NCBI RefSeq assembly: GCF_037893015.1
Contig: NC_133666.1
Coordinates: forward strand, 567,333,237 to 567,397,236
Direction: 5' to 3'
Length of the DNA stretch: 64,000 nt
From: Macrotis lagotis
Lineage: Eukaryota; Chordata; Mammalia; Peramelemorphia; Peramelidae
Shown here: positions 45,901 through 56,800 of the stretch, piece by piece
Numbering within the stretch: position 1 is the first letter of the stretch
Layout of the letters: the number at the start of each line of letters is the position of its first letter
Translations under genes and position numbers: made by a program
The notes under the pieces: generated by a model
The model's database searches: none
Told to the model about the DNA's origin: nothing
The model's input: only the letters and a program-made list of their open reading frames with translations

Positions 45901-46690
45901 CATAGAGTAATGAGTCAAATTTGTAAAAAAGAGTCATTCCCCAACTGATGGGTGATCAAGAAATATGAAGAGTTTTCAGATGAGCTTATCAATGTAATCT
46001 GTTTAAATATATATTTTTAAAAATGTCCTACCTCACTATTGATGGGAGAAATGCAAATTGGAGCAATTCTGAGGTACTATTTTATACCTATTGGATTGGC
46101 TAATAGGACAGGAGCAAATGACAAAAACTGGAAGGGAAAATAAGACATTGATGCACTTTTGGAGGAGTTGTGAAATGATTCATCAATTCTGTAGAGCAAT
46201 CTGAAACTATGTCCAAAGGGCTATAGAACCATGCCTTTTTTCTAGCAGTGCCTACCCTTTGATTTAACATCTCTTCTATATTCCAGAGAAGATGAAATAT
46301 GGGAAGAAAAGAATCTATATGTATAGGGATACTTAAAGTAGTTCTTTGCTGGTGATGGGGAACTGGACATTGGGGGTGGTGCTCAGTGATTGGGGAATGG
46401 TTAAACATGGTGTGTGATTGAGATGAAATGTTATTCTATTATGGGAAATGATGAATAGGAAGCTCGGTAAAAAAAAGCAAAAACAAAAAAAATCTTGCAG
46501 GAGCAGATGCAATGGAAAATGTACACTATACAAAGTTATAGCAATATTACAGGATAATAAACTTTGAATGGCCTTCCTTTTCTCAGCAGTGCTATGACCC
46601 AAGAGAACTCTGAAGGACTTATGATAAATAATACTATCCATCCCAAAGGCAGAGTTGAAAGTTTTCATTGGTGTGAGTACTTTATTCAGT
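42985..46690 (+). mobile_element. Half-L1 (HAL1)-like LINE: ORF1 plus ORF2 C-terminal remnant
   Basis: The 5' region (42985-44200) is GC-richer and non-coding. From about 44340 to 45240 the plus strand encodes a broken L1 ORF1: a coiled-coil-like Lys/Glu-rich part, then SLDIIFQEIIQENCPDTLE, and near 45000-45180 RITQYLAVSTLRHHRAWNK and TKINYPAKVNILF, matching the L1 ORF1p RNA-binding and C-terminal domains (human: RITPDFSTETLKARRAW, LLYPAKLSI). No endonuclease or reverse transcriptase follows; after about 650 bp of purine-rich sequence the ORF2 C-terminal region appears at 45880-46330, then a 3' UTR. ORF1 without RT is the half-L1 arrangement. Stops throughout; not functional. A secondary deletion in an ordinary L1 is the alternative. 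Confidence 0.72.
43058..43211 (-). repeat. WSINE1-like SINE nested in the half-L1-like element
   Basis: An inverted diverged copy ('cagggaatggggttaagtga' to 'ctctgtgtcacctaactgcc') inside the 5' region of the LINE. A further stretch at about 43250-43425 may be another, hAT-like, insertion ('gcatgcagcctgctagtggc'). Confidence 0.85.
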
Positions 46691-46699
46691 GATACAAAC

Positions 46700-46830
46700 T
46701 GCAGAGAGAATGCTGAATTTCAGTGAGAAAACATAGATTCAATTCTGGACTTTGCCACTTTTTGTCTGCTAACCTTTGGCAGGTAGTGTAATTTCTTGCT
46801 TAATGACCAAAGCTTGGTTGGGCTAAATAA
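46700..46830 (+). repeat. MIR-type SINE relic
   Basis: 'agattcaattctggactttg' and 'ctaacctttggcaggtagtg' resemble a degraded SINE head and MIR core. Confidence 0.45.
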
Positions 46831-46835
46831 TGTTT

Positions 46836-47190
46836 TTTGTTTTTTGTCCTTTATTTTTGAAGAAGTCCACGATATCAGGGAGGTGATGCCATGATAAGAA
46901 CATGAACTGGATTTGAGTGAGGTGGTGCTGTGCTAAGTCACCAGTCTCACTTTCTCAGTCCTGAAATCTGCTGGGTGAGTTACCTTGCTGAGTTAGGGGA
47001 ATGTCTACCTGAATAATGTACAGATTCCCTCAGATTGTTGAAAATCATCTTGACTTCTGTCTTGCCAGTGAACTTCAATACCTCAAAGAGTGAGTTAGGC
47101 TGATGACTTTGGGCAACTCTGCCTCATAAATTTAATTCAGAAGTCAAACATAATGCTGTGATTTCATTGTTCTTGTTTGAAAAGGAAGGA
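46836..47190 (-). repeat. Mar1-type SINE
   Basis: Inverted copy from the tail 'tttgtcctttatttttgaag' and 'acgatatcagggaggtgatg' to 'aagtcaccagtctcactttc'. The middle (about 46970-47100) has diverged or rearranged sequence, then 'aggctgatgactttgggcaa' looks like a second, sense-oriented Mar1 half ending 'aaaaggaaggatgaacaa'. The copy may be a composite of two head-to-head SINEs. Confidence 0.7.
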
Positions 47191-47495
47191 TGAACAAGAA
47201 TTTAAGTTTTGATCTCTTAGGTCCTCAGTTTCCTCATCAGTGAAGTGAAGGGTTTTGACTAGATCATTTCTAATTCTATGATTCTAGAATTCTTCCATGC
47301 TTTAGCAGTATGAGTGACTGTGACAAAAACCATATTACCTCATGGCCAATCTTTTAATGATAATGTTTTAATATTATACTTCAATATATTTTACTGAAAT
47401 ATATAAATAACATCTTTCTGATGTAAAGTTTAAAGAATTTAAGGTGTGACTTCCCTCATATCTCAAAAAAATTCATTTAATTAAGATCAATAAAA
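47191..47495. other. Anonymous sequence
   Basis: A short sense MIR-like tail at about 47215-47290 ('cctcagtttcctcatcagtg'). Otherwise nothing before the pseudogene. Confidence 0.5.
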
Positions 47496-50400
47496 ATGGC
47501 AGCTCCTGCAACCTCCAGTTACTACCTGGTCACCAATGACTGAGTAATTGGTTCCCAATCACAGTTCCTGGCAGTGCTAACCTTTGCTTGGCTCTCACCA
47601 TGTTCCCCTCAGCTTCTGGGATCACCCCAGTGGTGGCTCATCTCAGAAAACCACTCCTGTCGCTGTCCCACTCTTGCGGAGGCCATGTCTGGTATCGCAC
47701 TATGATGTGGTGGTCAATGACACAGGGCATGAGGAGATGGAGGAAGAGGCCACCATGGCTCACTGTGGCTCCTGGACTCTGCTGCTCACACACCTCAAGA
47801 CACTATTGGTCATGAAATTGTCGTGTAATCCCTCCTTTGGAGGTGTTGAGAAAGGACATTTAATGAGGGAGGGGAATGCCCTGGATGGTCTGTGTTTTTG
47901 GATCTGTGCTCTGTCTGGCATACATTATAAAGTACTGAACCAGAGAAAAGCCGCACTGGATAGGGTCTCTGAGCTCAGATTGATAGGAAACTTTTATTTT
48001 ATTTTCTAATTGAGATTTAATTTTTCCAATTACATTTTATGAACGTTTTTCAACATTCATCCACATGCATATGCATATTTTTAAGTTATATAGTTTCCTT
48101 CCATCCTCCCTTCCCACCACCCTTCACTCAGTACAGAATAGTCTGGTGGTTGTTGTACATACACATATGTGTTTAATATGTTTACAGATTAGTCATTTTC
48201 TGTATGAGGAATTAGGATTAAGGGAAAAGAAAGAAAACCATGAGATAGGAAAGAAAAACAAAGAGAAAGAGAAAATTTTAAAAAAGTGAATGTAGTGTTC
48301 ATTCAAATTCTGTAAATTTTTTTCCTTTTATTTTGTTTTTCTTCCTCTAGATGTGGACAGCATTGTTCATAGCAGGTCTCCTAAGGTTGTTCTAGCTCTT
48401 GGCACTGTAAGAGGAGATGCATCCATTAAGGTTGATCAATTCACAATGCTATTAATCTGTACTATGTTCTCTTGGTTCTGCCCAATAGGAAACTTTATAA
48501 GCAGAAGATTCAGGAGGAAATCTTGACCATGACTCTCTTAAATGTTTGAGTGGCTGTGGATGATCTTATGGAACCAAACTCAGACTACACTGGAAAACAT
48601 CTTGCTAGTGGTATTGTTTTAGAAGAAGAAAGAAGAGTGGATGCTGACAGTTTTGTGCTAACCATCAGAACATTTCTGAGAGAAATGATTCTAAATGGAT
48701 TGGGAATGTATCTAACACATCATCTAGGAGGCTCATATTTTGGCTTGACACAGTCTCTGGAGAAATTAGGTTTTGTTGTGGAGGTTGAAGACAGGAACTC
48801 CACCTTGAATTGCCAAAGATTCTATTAATTTTAGCATTTTGAAAAAGCAAATGTCTCACAATCCATTTTATCATTCAGCTTTCTCAAAGAAGCAATCTGC
48901 CTTAGGCCAAACCAGTTACCATTTTTAGTTAGCACATATTAATTTAAGAGTGGAAGAAATTGTTAATGAGAACACTAATCTTAACACTCATGTGAAAGAA
49001 ACTGTCAAAGGATATTCTACTAAATCTCCTTCCACTGAGTCAAAAGTTTTATGTTTCCAAATCGTAAACATCAAGTTTAGTAGGAATCACTTCTGGATTA
49101 GATTCAGGTATCATCTGTTCACAAAGGCTTTCTATGACACTACCATCTAAGGTTCAAGGACAGCTAATCACAATTGTCAAAGACTTGCAGAAAGCCAGTA
49201 TTGTAAAGACAGGTTATGGTGTTCAGTATGATTATTTGGACACCTGTCAGATCACTCCTTCTCTTGAGACTCATTTGCTTCATTGACTTTTCTTTGCTCA
49301 ACAAATAAATGGTACCACTGATTATGTAAGAAATAGCCACCAAGGTATAATAGCTGGAATCCATGTCAGTCTTCAGGTCAGTGGCAAACCTTTATTTATC
49401 ATTAATTGAACAGAGGACTATATTGGGTTTTTGATTGATGGCCTTACCACATTGGGCACCGGTGAGCCATGTATACCAGCTGAGTGGAGTTCCATGTTGG
49501 TGTCTCTGGCCTAATAATGCTAATAACAGTCTTACTATTTGAGGTTACAAGGAATTTCAGTCTCCAATTTTTCTGGCTAGGAATGGAAAAAGTTGATTCC
49601 AGAAAGACCAGTTAGAATTACTAAAAATGATCTCCGAAGTTCTCTGGACACTTTGAATCATGATTAAGTCAACATGGCAATTTTAGAAAAGGTTCTTCCA
49701 GAACCTTTGACCAAGTTTACTGAATGTCAAGAACTAATGAACAGACTGAAAATAGAAGCCAGTTGTGAAATGTCTGATTCTTCAACAATAGGAAATAGAA
49801 GTTTAATGAGATGAAACCCCTTAGCATTGAAAAGACCTTGATTATTTGATTATTAGAGATGTTTCCCAGTCCCATGAAGTTCCAGAGAATGTATATTCCA
49901 GTCACTCAGAGATAATTGGAACTACTAGTTGAATATCTGCTGCCATTGTTAATCATATGAGATTTGAAAAGACTACTAAGCAAAAAAGAGAAATCTGTAG
50001 ATAACTTGTCTCTAAGTGATTAATATGTAAGTGACATAGACTTCAAAAGATATAAATCAGAATTTTATTTATAGAAGCATTTCCGAAGTTGCTGAAACAA
50101 TTTCTTAAAGTACTATACATAAACTAATGAAAATATTCCTGACAGCTATCAAAGAGTAATGTATATACTTTATGAGAACTAAAAAGTATCCATTCAAGTA
50201 GCTTGAATTATGGTTTTGAAGAAGTAGTTGAGAAGAAACTATTCAAGAAAATTGGGTAGACTTTTATGAATCATTGCAGCAAGAAGCGAACAATTAATAT
50301 GATATCAATATTATTGAGAAATAGCTGCTTTGGAAGACTTTCTTTTTGATCAAACAATTGTACCAAAGGACTGAAGATTAATTAAACGTATAAACTTAAC

Positions 50401-50595
50401 AGAATTATGCTGGACTGAAAATAACTAATGAAACATTGGATCTTAAGAAACTTGTTTCTCTTAACTATTCAAAAGATTTTATTTTTCTTCTCATTTTTTT
50501 CTTTGTTTAAGAGAATTAGGGTTAAGTGAGAAAGAAAGAATCAGTGCTTGAATTGATAAAGGGGGAAAAAAGAAAAGAAAAGAAAAAAAGATAAT
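47496..50595 (+). pseudogene. MTO1: MTO1 processed pseudogene (mitochondrial tRNA uridine-modifying enzyme)
   Basis: MTO1 is the mitochondrial FAD protein that, with GTPBP3, modifies the wobble uridine of mitochondrial tRNAs (GidA/MnmG family). Matches run in family order without introns: YDVVV at the FAD site (glycine motif lost), [36 protein letters not shown] (47690-47950); IDRKLYKQ across a later L1 insertion; then DLMEP, LTIRTFLREMI, GLTQSLEKLGFVVE (48550-48790), HVKETVKG and STESKVLCF (48980-49055), GYGVQYDYLD and ITPSLETH (49210-49270), [22 protein letters not shown], and EDYIGFLIDGLTTLG (49300-49455). C-terminal pieces reach about 50000. Many stops and frameshifts. 3' UTR-like sequence ends in an A-rich tract at about 50561-50595. 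Intronless structure plus A-rich end shows a dead retrocopy; the parent gene is elsewhere. Confidence 0.93.
47995..48484 (-). mobile_element. 5'-truncated L1 (3' UTR only) inserted in the MTO1 pseudogene, with 12-bp TSD
   Basis: An inverted L1 3' UTR piece of about 490 bp. The tail lies at the 47995 side ('ttttattttctaattgagat') and the truncated end at 48484 ('gttctcttggttctgc'). It is flanked by ATAGGAAACTTT at 47983-47994 and 48485-48496. The MTO1 reading frame resumes exactly after it (IDRKL / YKQKIQEE). Matches the L1 pieces near 30.6 and 33.5 kb. Confidence 0.93.
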
Positions 50596-50717
50596 GTACC
50601 ATTATTCTTCAATATGAAGAGATGAGAAAAAATGTGACTCAGAAAAACTAATGGCTTTTTCTGTTTCCGTATTCCCTACAGAGGAAAATGTGAATATGCA
50701 TAAAAGTAGATGTTCAA

Positions 50718-50915
50718 GGACAGTAATTTTCAAACTTTTCTGTGCCATGGATCCCTTTGACAGTCTGGTGAAAACTACAACCCTTTTCTGAGAATTTTTA
50801 AAAATACATAAATATATAGATGGCAAGAAAACAAATCATTCTGCAATACAGTTATCCATCAAAATACTTTAAGAAAAGTTTTAAAGACCCTAGGTTAAGA
50901 AATTTGGGTAAAGTA
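50718..50915 (-). repeat. Ancient DNA-transposon-like repeat
   Basis: 'taattttcaaacttttctgt', 'tggatccctttgacagtctg', 'aacccttttctgagaatttt', 'atacagttatccatcaaaat' and 'gaccctaggttaagaaattt'. Same family as 20928-21168 but inverted, with 'ttaagaa'-type termini. Confidence 0.65.
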
Positions 50916-51098
50916 TATGAGCAAAGAATGCTATTGCTGACATTCTAAGATGAATATTCAATACTGGCCAATTGCTTCTCAGCTAACTGTTCTCTTCCCA
51001 GAAGATAGATTTGAGTGCTGTCAAGAGAGAAGGCCAGATAACTTGCTTAGGAATCTGACTGCAGACTATCTTCTTTTGCTGCTGACTCTCTGCTCCTT

Positions 51099-51240
51099 TT
51101 ATTTTGTTTTTGTTTGTCTTTTTCAAGGCAGTGGAGTTAAGTGATTTGGCCAAGGTCACACAAGTAAGTATTAAGTGTCTGAGGTCAGGTCCTCCTAACT
51201 CCAGGGTCAGTGCTCTATCCACTGTGCCACCTAACTATTC
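51099..51240 (-). repeat. WSINE1-like SINE with 13-bp target-site duplication
   Basis: An inverted copy, body shortened, flanked by CTCTCTGCTCCTT at 51086-51098 and 51241-51253, a perfect match. Confidence 0.94.
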
Positions 51241-51243
51241 CTC

Positions 51244-51477
51244 TCTGCTCCTTAACATCAGAAAACAAAGATGAAAATAACATGCACATTATTTCCTTGA
51301 AGTGATTCTTTGTATAGATAGAGATGCTTGAGAAATCTTTTCCCACTTACAGATAATTTCCCCTACCCAACATAAAATTCTCATGATTAAAGAACCATTA
51401 TTTTCTTTAAAAAGATATTTGGCAAGTACTAACATTTCACAAAAAAACCCTCTGTTTATGTCCACTCCTTATTTATA
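51244..51477. other. Anonymous sequence
   Basis: No gene or repeat recognised. Confidence 0.4.
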
Positions 51478-52580
51478 GTTTGTTGGTTATTGCCCTTTGT
51501 TATCAAAGAAGACCAAAATGACATCATTGTGTTAAAGATGAGTTACAGTGTGTCTGACTGTGGCTGATCATACCATTATGAGCCCAGAATGCTCTACCAC
51601 AGGTCAGCCCAAATTGTCTATATGATCAGCTGTAGTAGTTATTCTAAACTTATGTATCTCATGTTTCCTTTGAGCTTCTTCAATTCTGCCTTGCTCATCC
51701 CTCTCTAATCAAGGTACATCATGTTGGTGGGCTTGTGCCAGTGTCTTCCATTCTGTACAATCAATTCCAAAGTGCTTAAGAGAGACCTTCAGGGTGTCCC
51801 TGTATGGCTTCTTCTGAACCCCTTGTGAACACTTGACCTAAATGGTCTTTTTGACAGTCATATGACTGCCATTCTAATAATGTGACCAGACCATTGTAGT
51901 TGTGCTCTCTTTAGCAATGTTTGAATGCTTGGCAGTTTAGCTTGAAAAAGGACCTCAATGTCTGGTATCTTCTCCTGCCAGGTGATCTTCAGAATCTTCT
52001 AAAGACAATTTTTTTTCTCTTTGTAAATTTTTTTTATTTATTTAAGGCAATGGGGTTAAGTGACTTGCCTAAGGTCACACAGCTAGGTAATTATTAAGTT
52101 TCTGAGACCAGCTTTGAGCTCAGGTCCTTCTGACTTCAGGGCCCATGCTCTATCCACTGTGACTCCCAGCTGCCCCTTCTAAGGACAATTTAAAAGGAAG
52201 TAATTCAGTTTCCTTACATGGCATTGGTTTCATAGGAAGACAGCAATGAGATCAAGATAACACCTTTGTAGACCTTCAGTTTGATAGTCGGTCTGATACC
52301 TCTTTTCTCCCACACTTTCTTTCAGAACCTCCTCCCAAATACTGAGCTAGCTCTGGAAATGTGTGTGTCAACCTCATTATCAATGTATACCTCCCTGGAA
52401 AGTATACTGCCAAGGTAAGTGAACCTATCCACAGTATTTAAAACTTCTCCATTTGCAGTTATCAATGGTTCCACATTTGGATGATATGGTGCTGGCTGAT
52501 GGAGGAGCACCTACAAATTCTATATATCTCTATTTAAACTCCTTGAGGATGTTGAGAATTAATTTTTCCCCTGGTCAGTT
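51478..52580 (-). mobile_element. RTE (BovB-type) LINE, 3' fragment
   Basis: The minus-strand frame at 52322-52510 carries ANGEVLNTVDRFTYLGSILSR, then IDNEVDTHISRASSVFGR, the well-known RTE/BovB reverse-transcriptase block (VNGE-L--V--F-YLGS-LS). Further C-terminal and 3' UTR sequence runs to 51478. It aligns with the other RTE copy at 37990-38960, including 'aggacctcaatgtctggtat' and 'agagaccttcagggtgtccc'. Truncated at its 5' side near 52580 and broken by a nested SINE. Confidence 0.88.
52012..52176 (-). repeat. WSINE1-like SINE nested in the RTE, with 15-bp TSD
   Basis: An inverted copy flanked by TTCTAAAGACAATTT at 51997-52011 and TTCTAAGGACAATTT at 52177-52191, with one mismatch. It clearly post-dates the RTE insertion. 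Confidence 0.95.
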
Positions 52581-53880
52581 AAAATTGCCCACTCAAGTTC
52601 CAAATCAGAGAGGGGGTTTGTTGAAGTTTGGGGGCCAATATCTTTCCTTTATCAAAGTGTGCTCATCAAAATATCTTATCTCAAAGTCAAAGCAGGCAGA
52701 GAATCAAGGATCAGAATGTTTTTAAGTTATTCAGGTTGCCAGAATCACCTTACAAATCTTGTGTAATTAATAACCCAAACCATATACCCTTTCATTGGCC
52801 TTATTATGTCTTTTAAGTAAAATCTATTAACCTTCCATTTTATACTTCCTTAGATACTCTGGTCTGGTGTGGAACTCCAACCTAGAAAGGGGCACATCAT
52901 AGTTCAGATTGTCCTTTTATCCTTTTTGCCACCCTAGCCATTGATTTCTGCTATGTGGTCATTCCCTTCCCTTAAGCACTGCCTCAAGGAGCTCCCAACC
53001 CTCAAAGCTGTTCCCATCTTACCTTGGTTTCCAGAAGTAGCCCTGTTATGCTTCTTTTTGGTTGAGCTACTCATGCAACTCAGGGTGCTGCAGGAGACAC
53101 TTGTGAGTGTTGGGGCAAGAGGAGACAGGTTTTGAGATGAGGAGAATTCATCATGGACTGGAGCAGCAGGAGTGAGAGCTCAGATCTCTCCCCTACCAAC
53201 CTACACCCTATGTCAGCCTGCCCCAGATTGAAGAAGTAATGCCACAACCACTGCCACCAAAATCACCCAGAAGAGGGGCTGCAGCTCCTTTACCCACTGC
53301 AGGAGCACTTGGCAACCTATCAGTATAGAAGATGTGTGAGGGGACATGGGAGTCAACAGATGAAGCACTGCCAGCTGAGGGGCTTCATGTGAGTGTCTCT
53401 TTCTTGGTGGTCACTAAGACTCCTGGAAGTCTTAGCATTGCTTCCCACTTTTCCTCCTTTCCAGTGTTCAATAGATCTCACTCAAAACCTTGCAGATACT
53501 AAGTCCCCAGCACACCCTCACTGCAACCTTGAAATACTACATACAACCTTTTCTCTTTGCAGCTAAAGGTAGGGAGTTTGTGAGAGAGATTGCAAAGAGC
53601 TATTTTATTTTCATATTTTGTTAGGCATTTGCTAGAAATAAATGGTATCCTAGGCTTCACTGACTCCTTCCCCCTTCCCCATTCCCAACAGGGTGCCTCA
53701 TGGGAAGTTAGGTTCCCAGGATATTCTAGCATATAAATTCTCTGATCACAGCATTCAATTGTAATACTGCCAAATATCCTCAGCCCTCTTCAACCCCCAT
53801 TCAAGATTTGAATAGTTAATGACCTAAGGTGCTGTACTGAGAATTCTCTTCTCAGAAAAATCTCAGTTCTTCTATGAACT
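52581..53880. other. Anonymous, locally GC-richer sequence
   Basis: No family that I can name. 52900-53500 is clearly GC-richer than the surroundings and carries several short frames. It could be an unrecognised LTR, a retrocopy, or the 5' part of a LINE. No primer binding site, poly(A) signal or protein motif settles this. Confidence 0.45.
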
Positions 53881-53889
53881 TCTGGGGCA

Positions 53890-56800
53890 GAGCCAAGATG
53901 GCAATGTGAAGCTAGCATGCTCCTGGAGCTCTTTCCTACACAACATTAAATGAAGCTTCTACATTAAATTTTTTGATGTAACATTAGAGCTACAGATCCT
54001 ACCAAAATCAAAAAAAGAGATCAAAAGAAGTTTTCAACTGTCAACATCATGGAGGATCCTCAGTGAAAGTCTATTTCTTCAGGGGAAAAGAGAAATTAAG
54101 CCTAGGTGGGTGGAGAGTGGAAAAGCCAACAGGAGGCTTTTAGCCATTGTGTAGCCCATTGTCCCCACAGCAAGATAATATAAAGTTCCTGTCAACTAGA
54201 TAGCAAGTTAGCAAGGAGGGTCTGATGTGATTATGACTCTTGAGAAGGGTATTTCTAATGAGACAGAAGAGGAATGGTACTTAATGACTATGAGGCAATG
54301 CGACTCATCAACCAATCAATCTTTGAGAATAGTATTTTTATCAAGTCAAATAAAAGTAAAGAAGAACTATATTAGGAGACTAGGTATTAGTGGATAAATG
54401 ATACCAGTGAAGAAGCACAAATACTTATTATAGTAGAGGGAAAGAAGGGAGGGTGTGAATACTGAGTAAATCCTAGTCAATAGATTTAGCTCAAAGAGAG
54501 TCAATTGGGTTTAAAAACCTGTTTCACCTTACAGGGAAGTAAAAGGGTAAAGGGAAAGAAATGGGAAGAAAGGATTGATAAAAGTGAAAACAACCTTAAA
54601 GTTAAAATTTAACAGAAAAGTTAAAGAAGAAAGGGAGTAAAACATTAATGAAGAACAATAAAAAGAAAGGAAAGAGAAAAATATTATTAGGGAAAAGATA
54701 GCATAGAGGGAAATACAAAATTAATAATCTTAACTGTGAATATGAATAGGATGAACTCTCCCATAAAACAGAAGTGGATAGCAGAATGAATTAAAAACCA
54801 GAATCCTACAATATGATGTTTACAAGAAACACATTTGAAATTGAGAGATACAGATAGGGTAAAAGTACAAAATATATTCTGATTCAGCAGTAGTAAAAAA
54901 AAATGAGGGATTGAAATCCTGATCTCAGAAAAAGCAAAAGCAAAAATAGATCTCAATAAAAGGGATAAGGAAGGAAACTATATCTTCTTAAAAAGTCACT
55001 AGAAGCAATGAAATTAAATCATTATTAAAGATATATGCACCTAGTGGTATAGTGTACACATTCTTAGAAGAGAAGCTGAATGAATTACAAGGATGACAAA
55101 ACTACAATAGTGCAGAATCTCAACCTCCCTCTCTCAGAATTAGATAAATCTAACCACAAAATAAATAAGAAGTTAAGGTGAATAAAAATCTTAGACTTCT
55201 GGAGAAAATTGAATAGGGAAAGAAAAGAATAAACCTTTTTCTCTACAATACTTGGTACCTATACCAAAATGGACATTTACTAGGGCATAAAAATCTTACA
55301 ATCAAATGCAGAAAGGTAGAAACAATAAATACAAACTTTCCAGATCAATAAAATAAAAATTACCTGTAATAAAGGGCCATCCAAAATTAATTGGAAACTA
55401 AATTACTTAATTTTACAGAACAAGTGGATCAAATAGCAAATCATAAAAATAATCAATCATTTCATTTAAGAAAATGATAAAAATGAGACATCTTACCAAA
55501 ATTTATGGGATACAGCCAAAGAAGTTTTTAGGGGAAATTTTATGTCTCTAGATGCTTATATGAATAAAACATAGAAAAGGAGATCAATGAATTTGGCATG
55601 CAACTAAAGAAGCTAGAAAAAGAACAATTTAAAGATACCCAGTTAAATACCAAATTAAAAATTCTGAAAATCAATGGAGAGATTAATAAAATTGAAAGCA
55701 AGAAAACCATTGATCTAATAAATAAAACTAAGAGTTTGTTTTATGAACAAAATAGATGAATCTTTGCTTAATCTTATTTAAAAAAAAGAAAACAAAATTT
55801 CTGGTATCAAAAATGAAAAGGGTGAACCCACTACCAGTGAGGAAAGAGATGATGTGGAGCTATTTTGTCCAATTGTATGCCAATAAATTTGATAACCAGA
55901 GTGAAATGGATGAATATTTTTAAAAATACAAACTACCCAGATTAAGAGAAGAGGAAATGAAATATTTAAATAACCTCATTTCAGAAAAAGAAATTGAAGA
56001 AAGCACTGATAAACTTTCTAAAAAATGTCTCCAGGTTCAGATGGATTTGCAAGTTAATTCTGTCAAATATTTAAGGAACAATTAATTACAATTCTACATA
56101 AGCTATTTAAAAAATAGGAGAAAGAGTTCTACCAAACTTCTTTTATGAAACCAATATGGTGCTGATATATAAACCAGAAAGAGTCAAAACAAAGAAAATT
56201 CCCAATGAAAATCTCCCCAATGAATAAAATTTTAGCAAAGAGATAACAGTGAGTTATTAGGATAGTAGTATTAGGGTACTACAGTATGATCAGGTAAGAT
56301 TTATACCTGGTAGGCAGTGATGGTTCAAAATTAGAAAAACCCTCATCATAATTGAACATATCAACAACAAAACCAATAGAAATCATATGATTATCTCAAT
56401 AGATGCTGAAAAAGCTTTTGACAAAAATATAACATCTATTCCTATTAAAAACACTGGAGAGTATAGGAATAAATGGAGTTTTCTTAAAATAATAACAAGT
56501 ATCTATCTAAAACATCAACAAATATTATATTTAGTGGGGATAAACTAGGATTATTTCTAATAGGATCAGGGATGAAACAAGGATGCTCATTATCATCATT
56601 ACTATTCAATATAGTACAGTATTAGAAATGAGAGAAGAAAGAAATTGAAGTAATAAGAATTGGCATCGAGGAAGCAAAACTTTCACTTTTGATGATGATA
56701 TAATGACATACTTAGAGAACCAAAGAAAACCATTTAAAAAAAACTACTTGAAACAATTTACAAATTCTTAAAGTAGTAGGATATAAAATAAGCCCACATA

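Noticed and set aside
47584..48009. 141-residue frame as a functional MTO1-related gene
   Set aside because: The FAD-binding glycine motif is lost, the frame ends inside an inserted L1, and the remaining MTO1-like sequence is full of stops.
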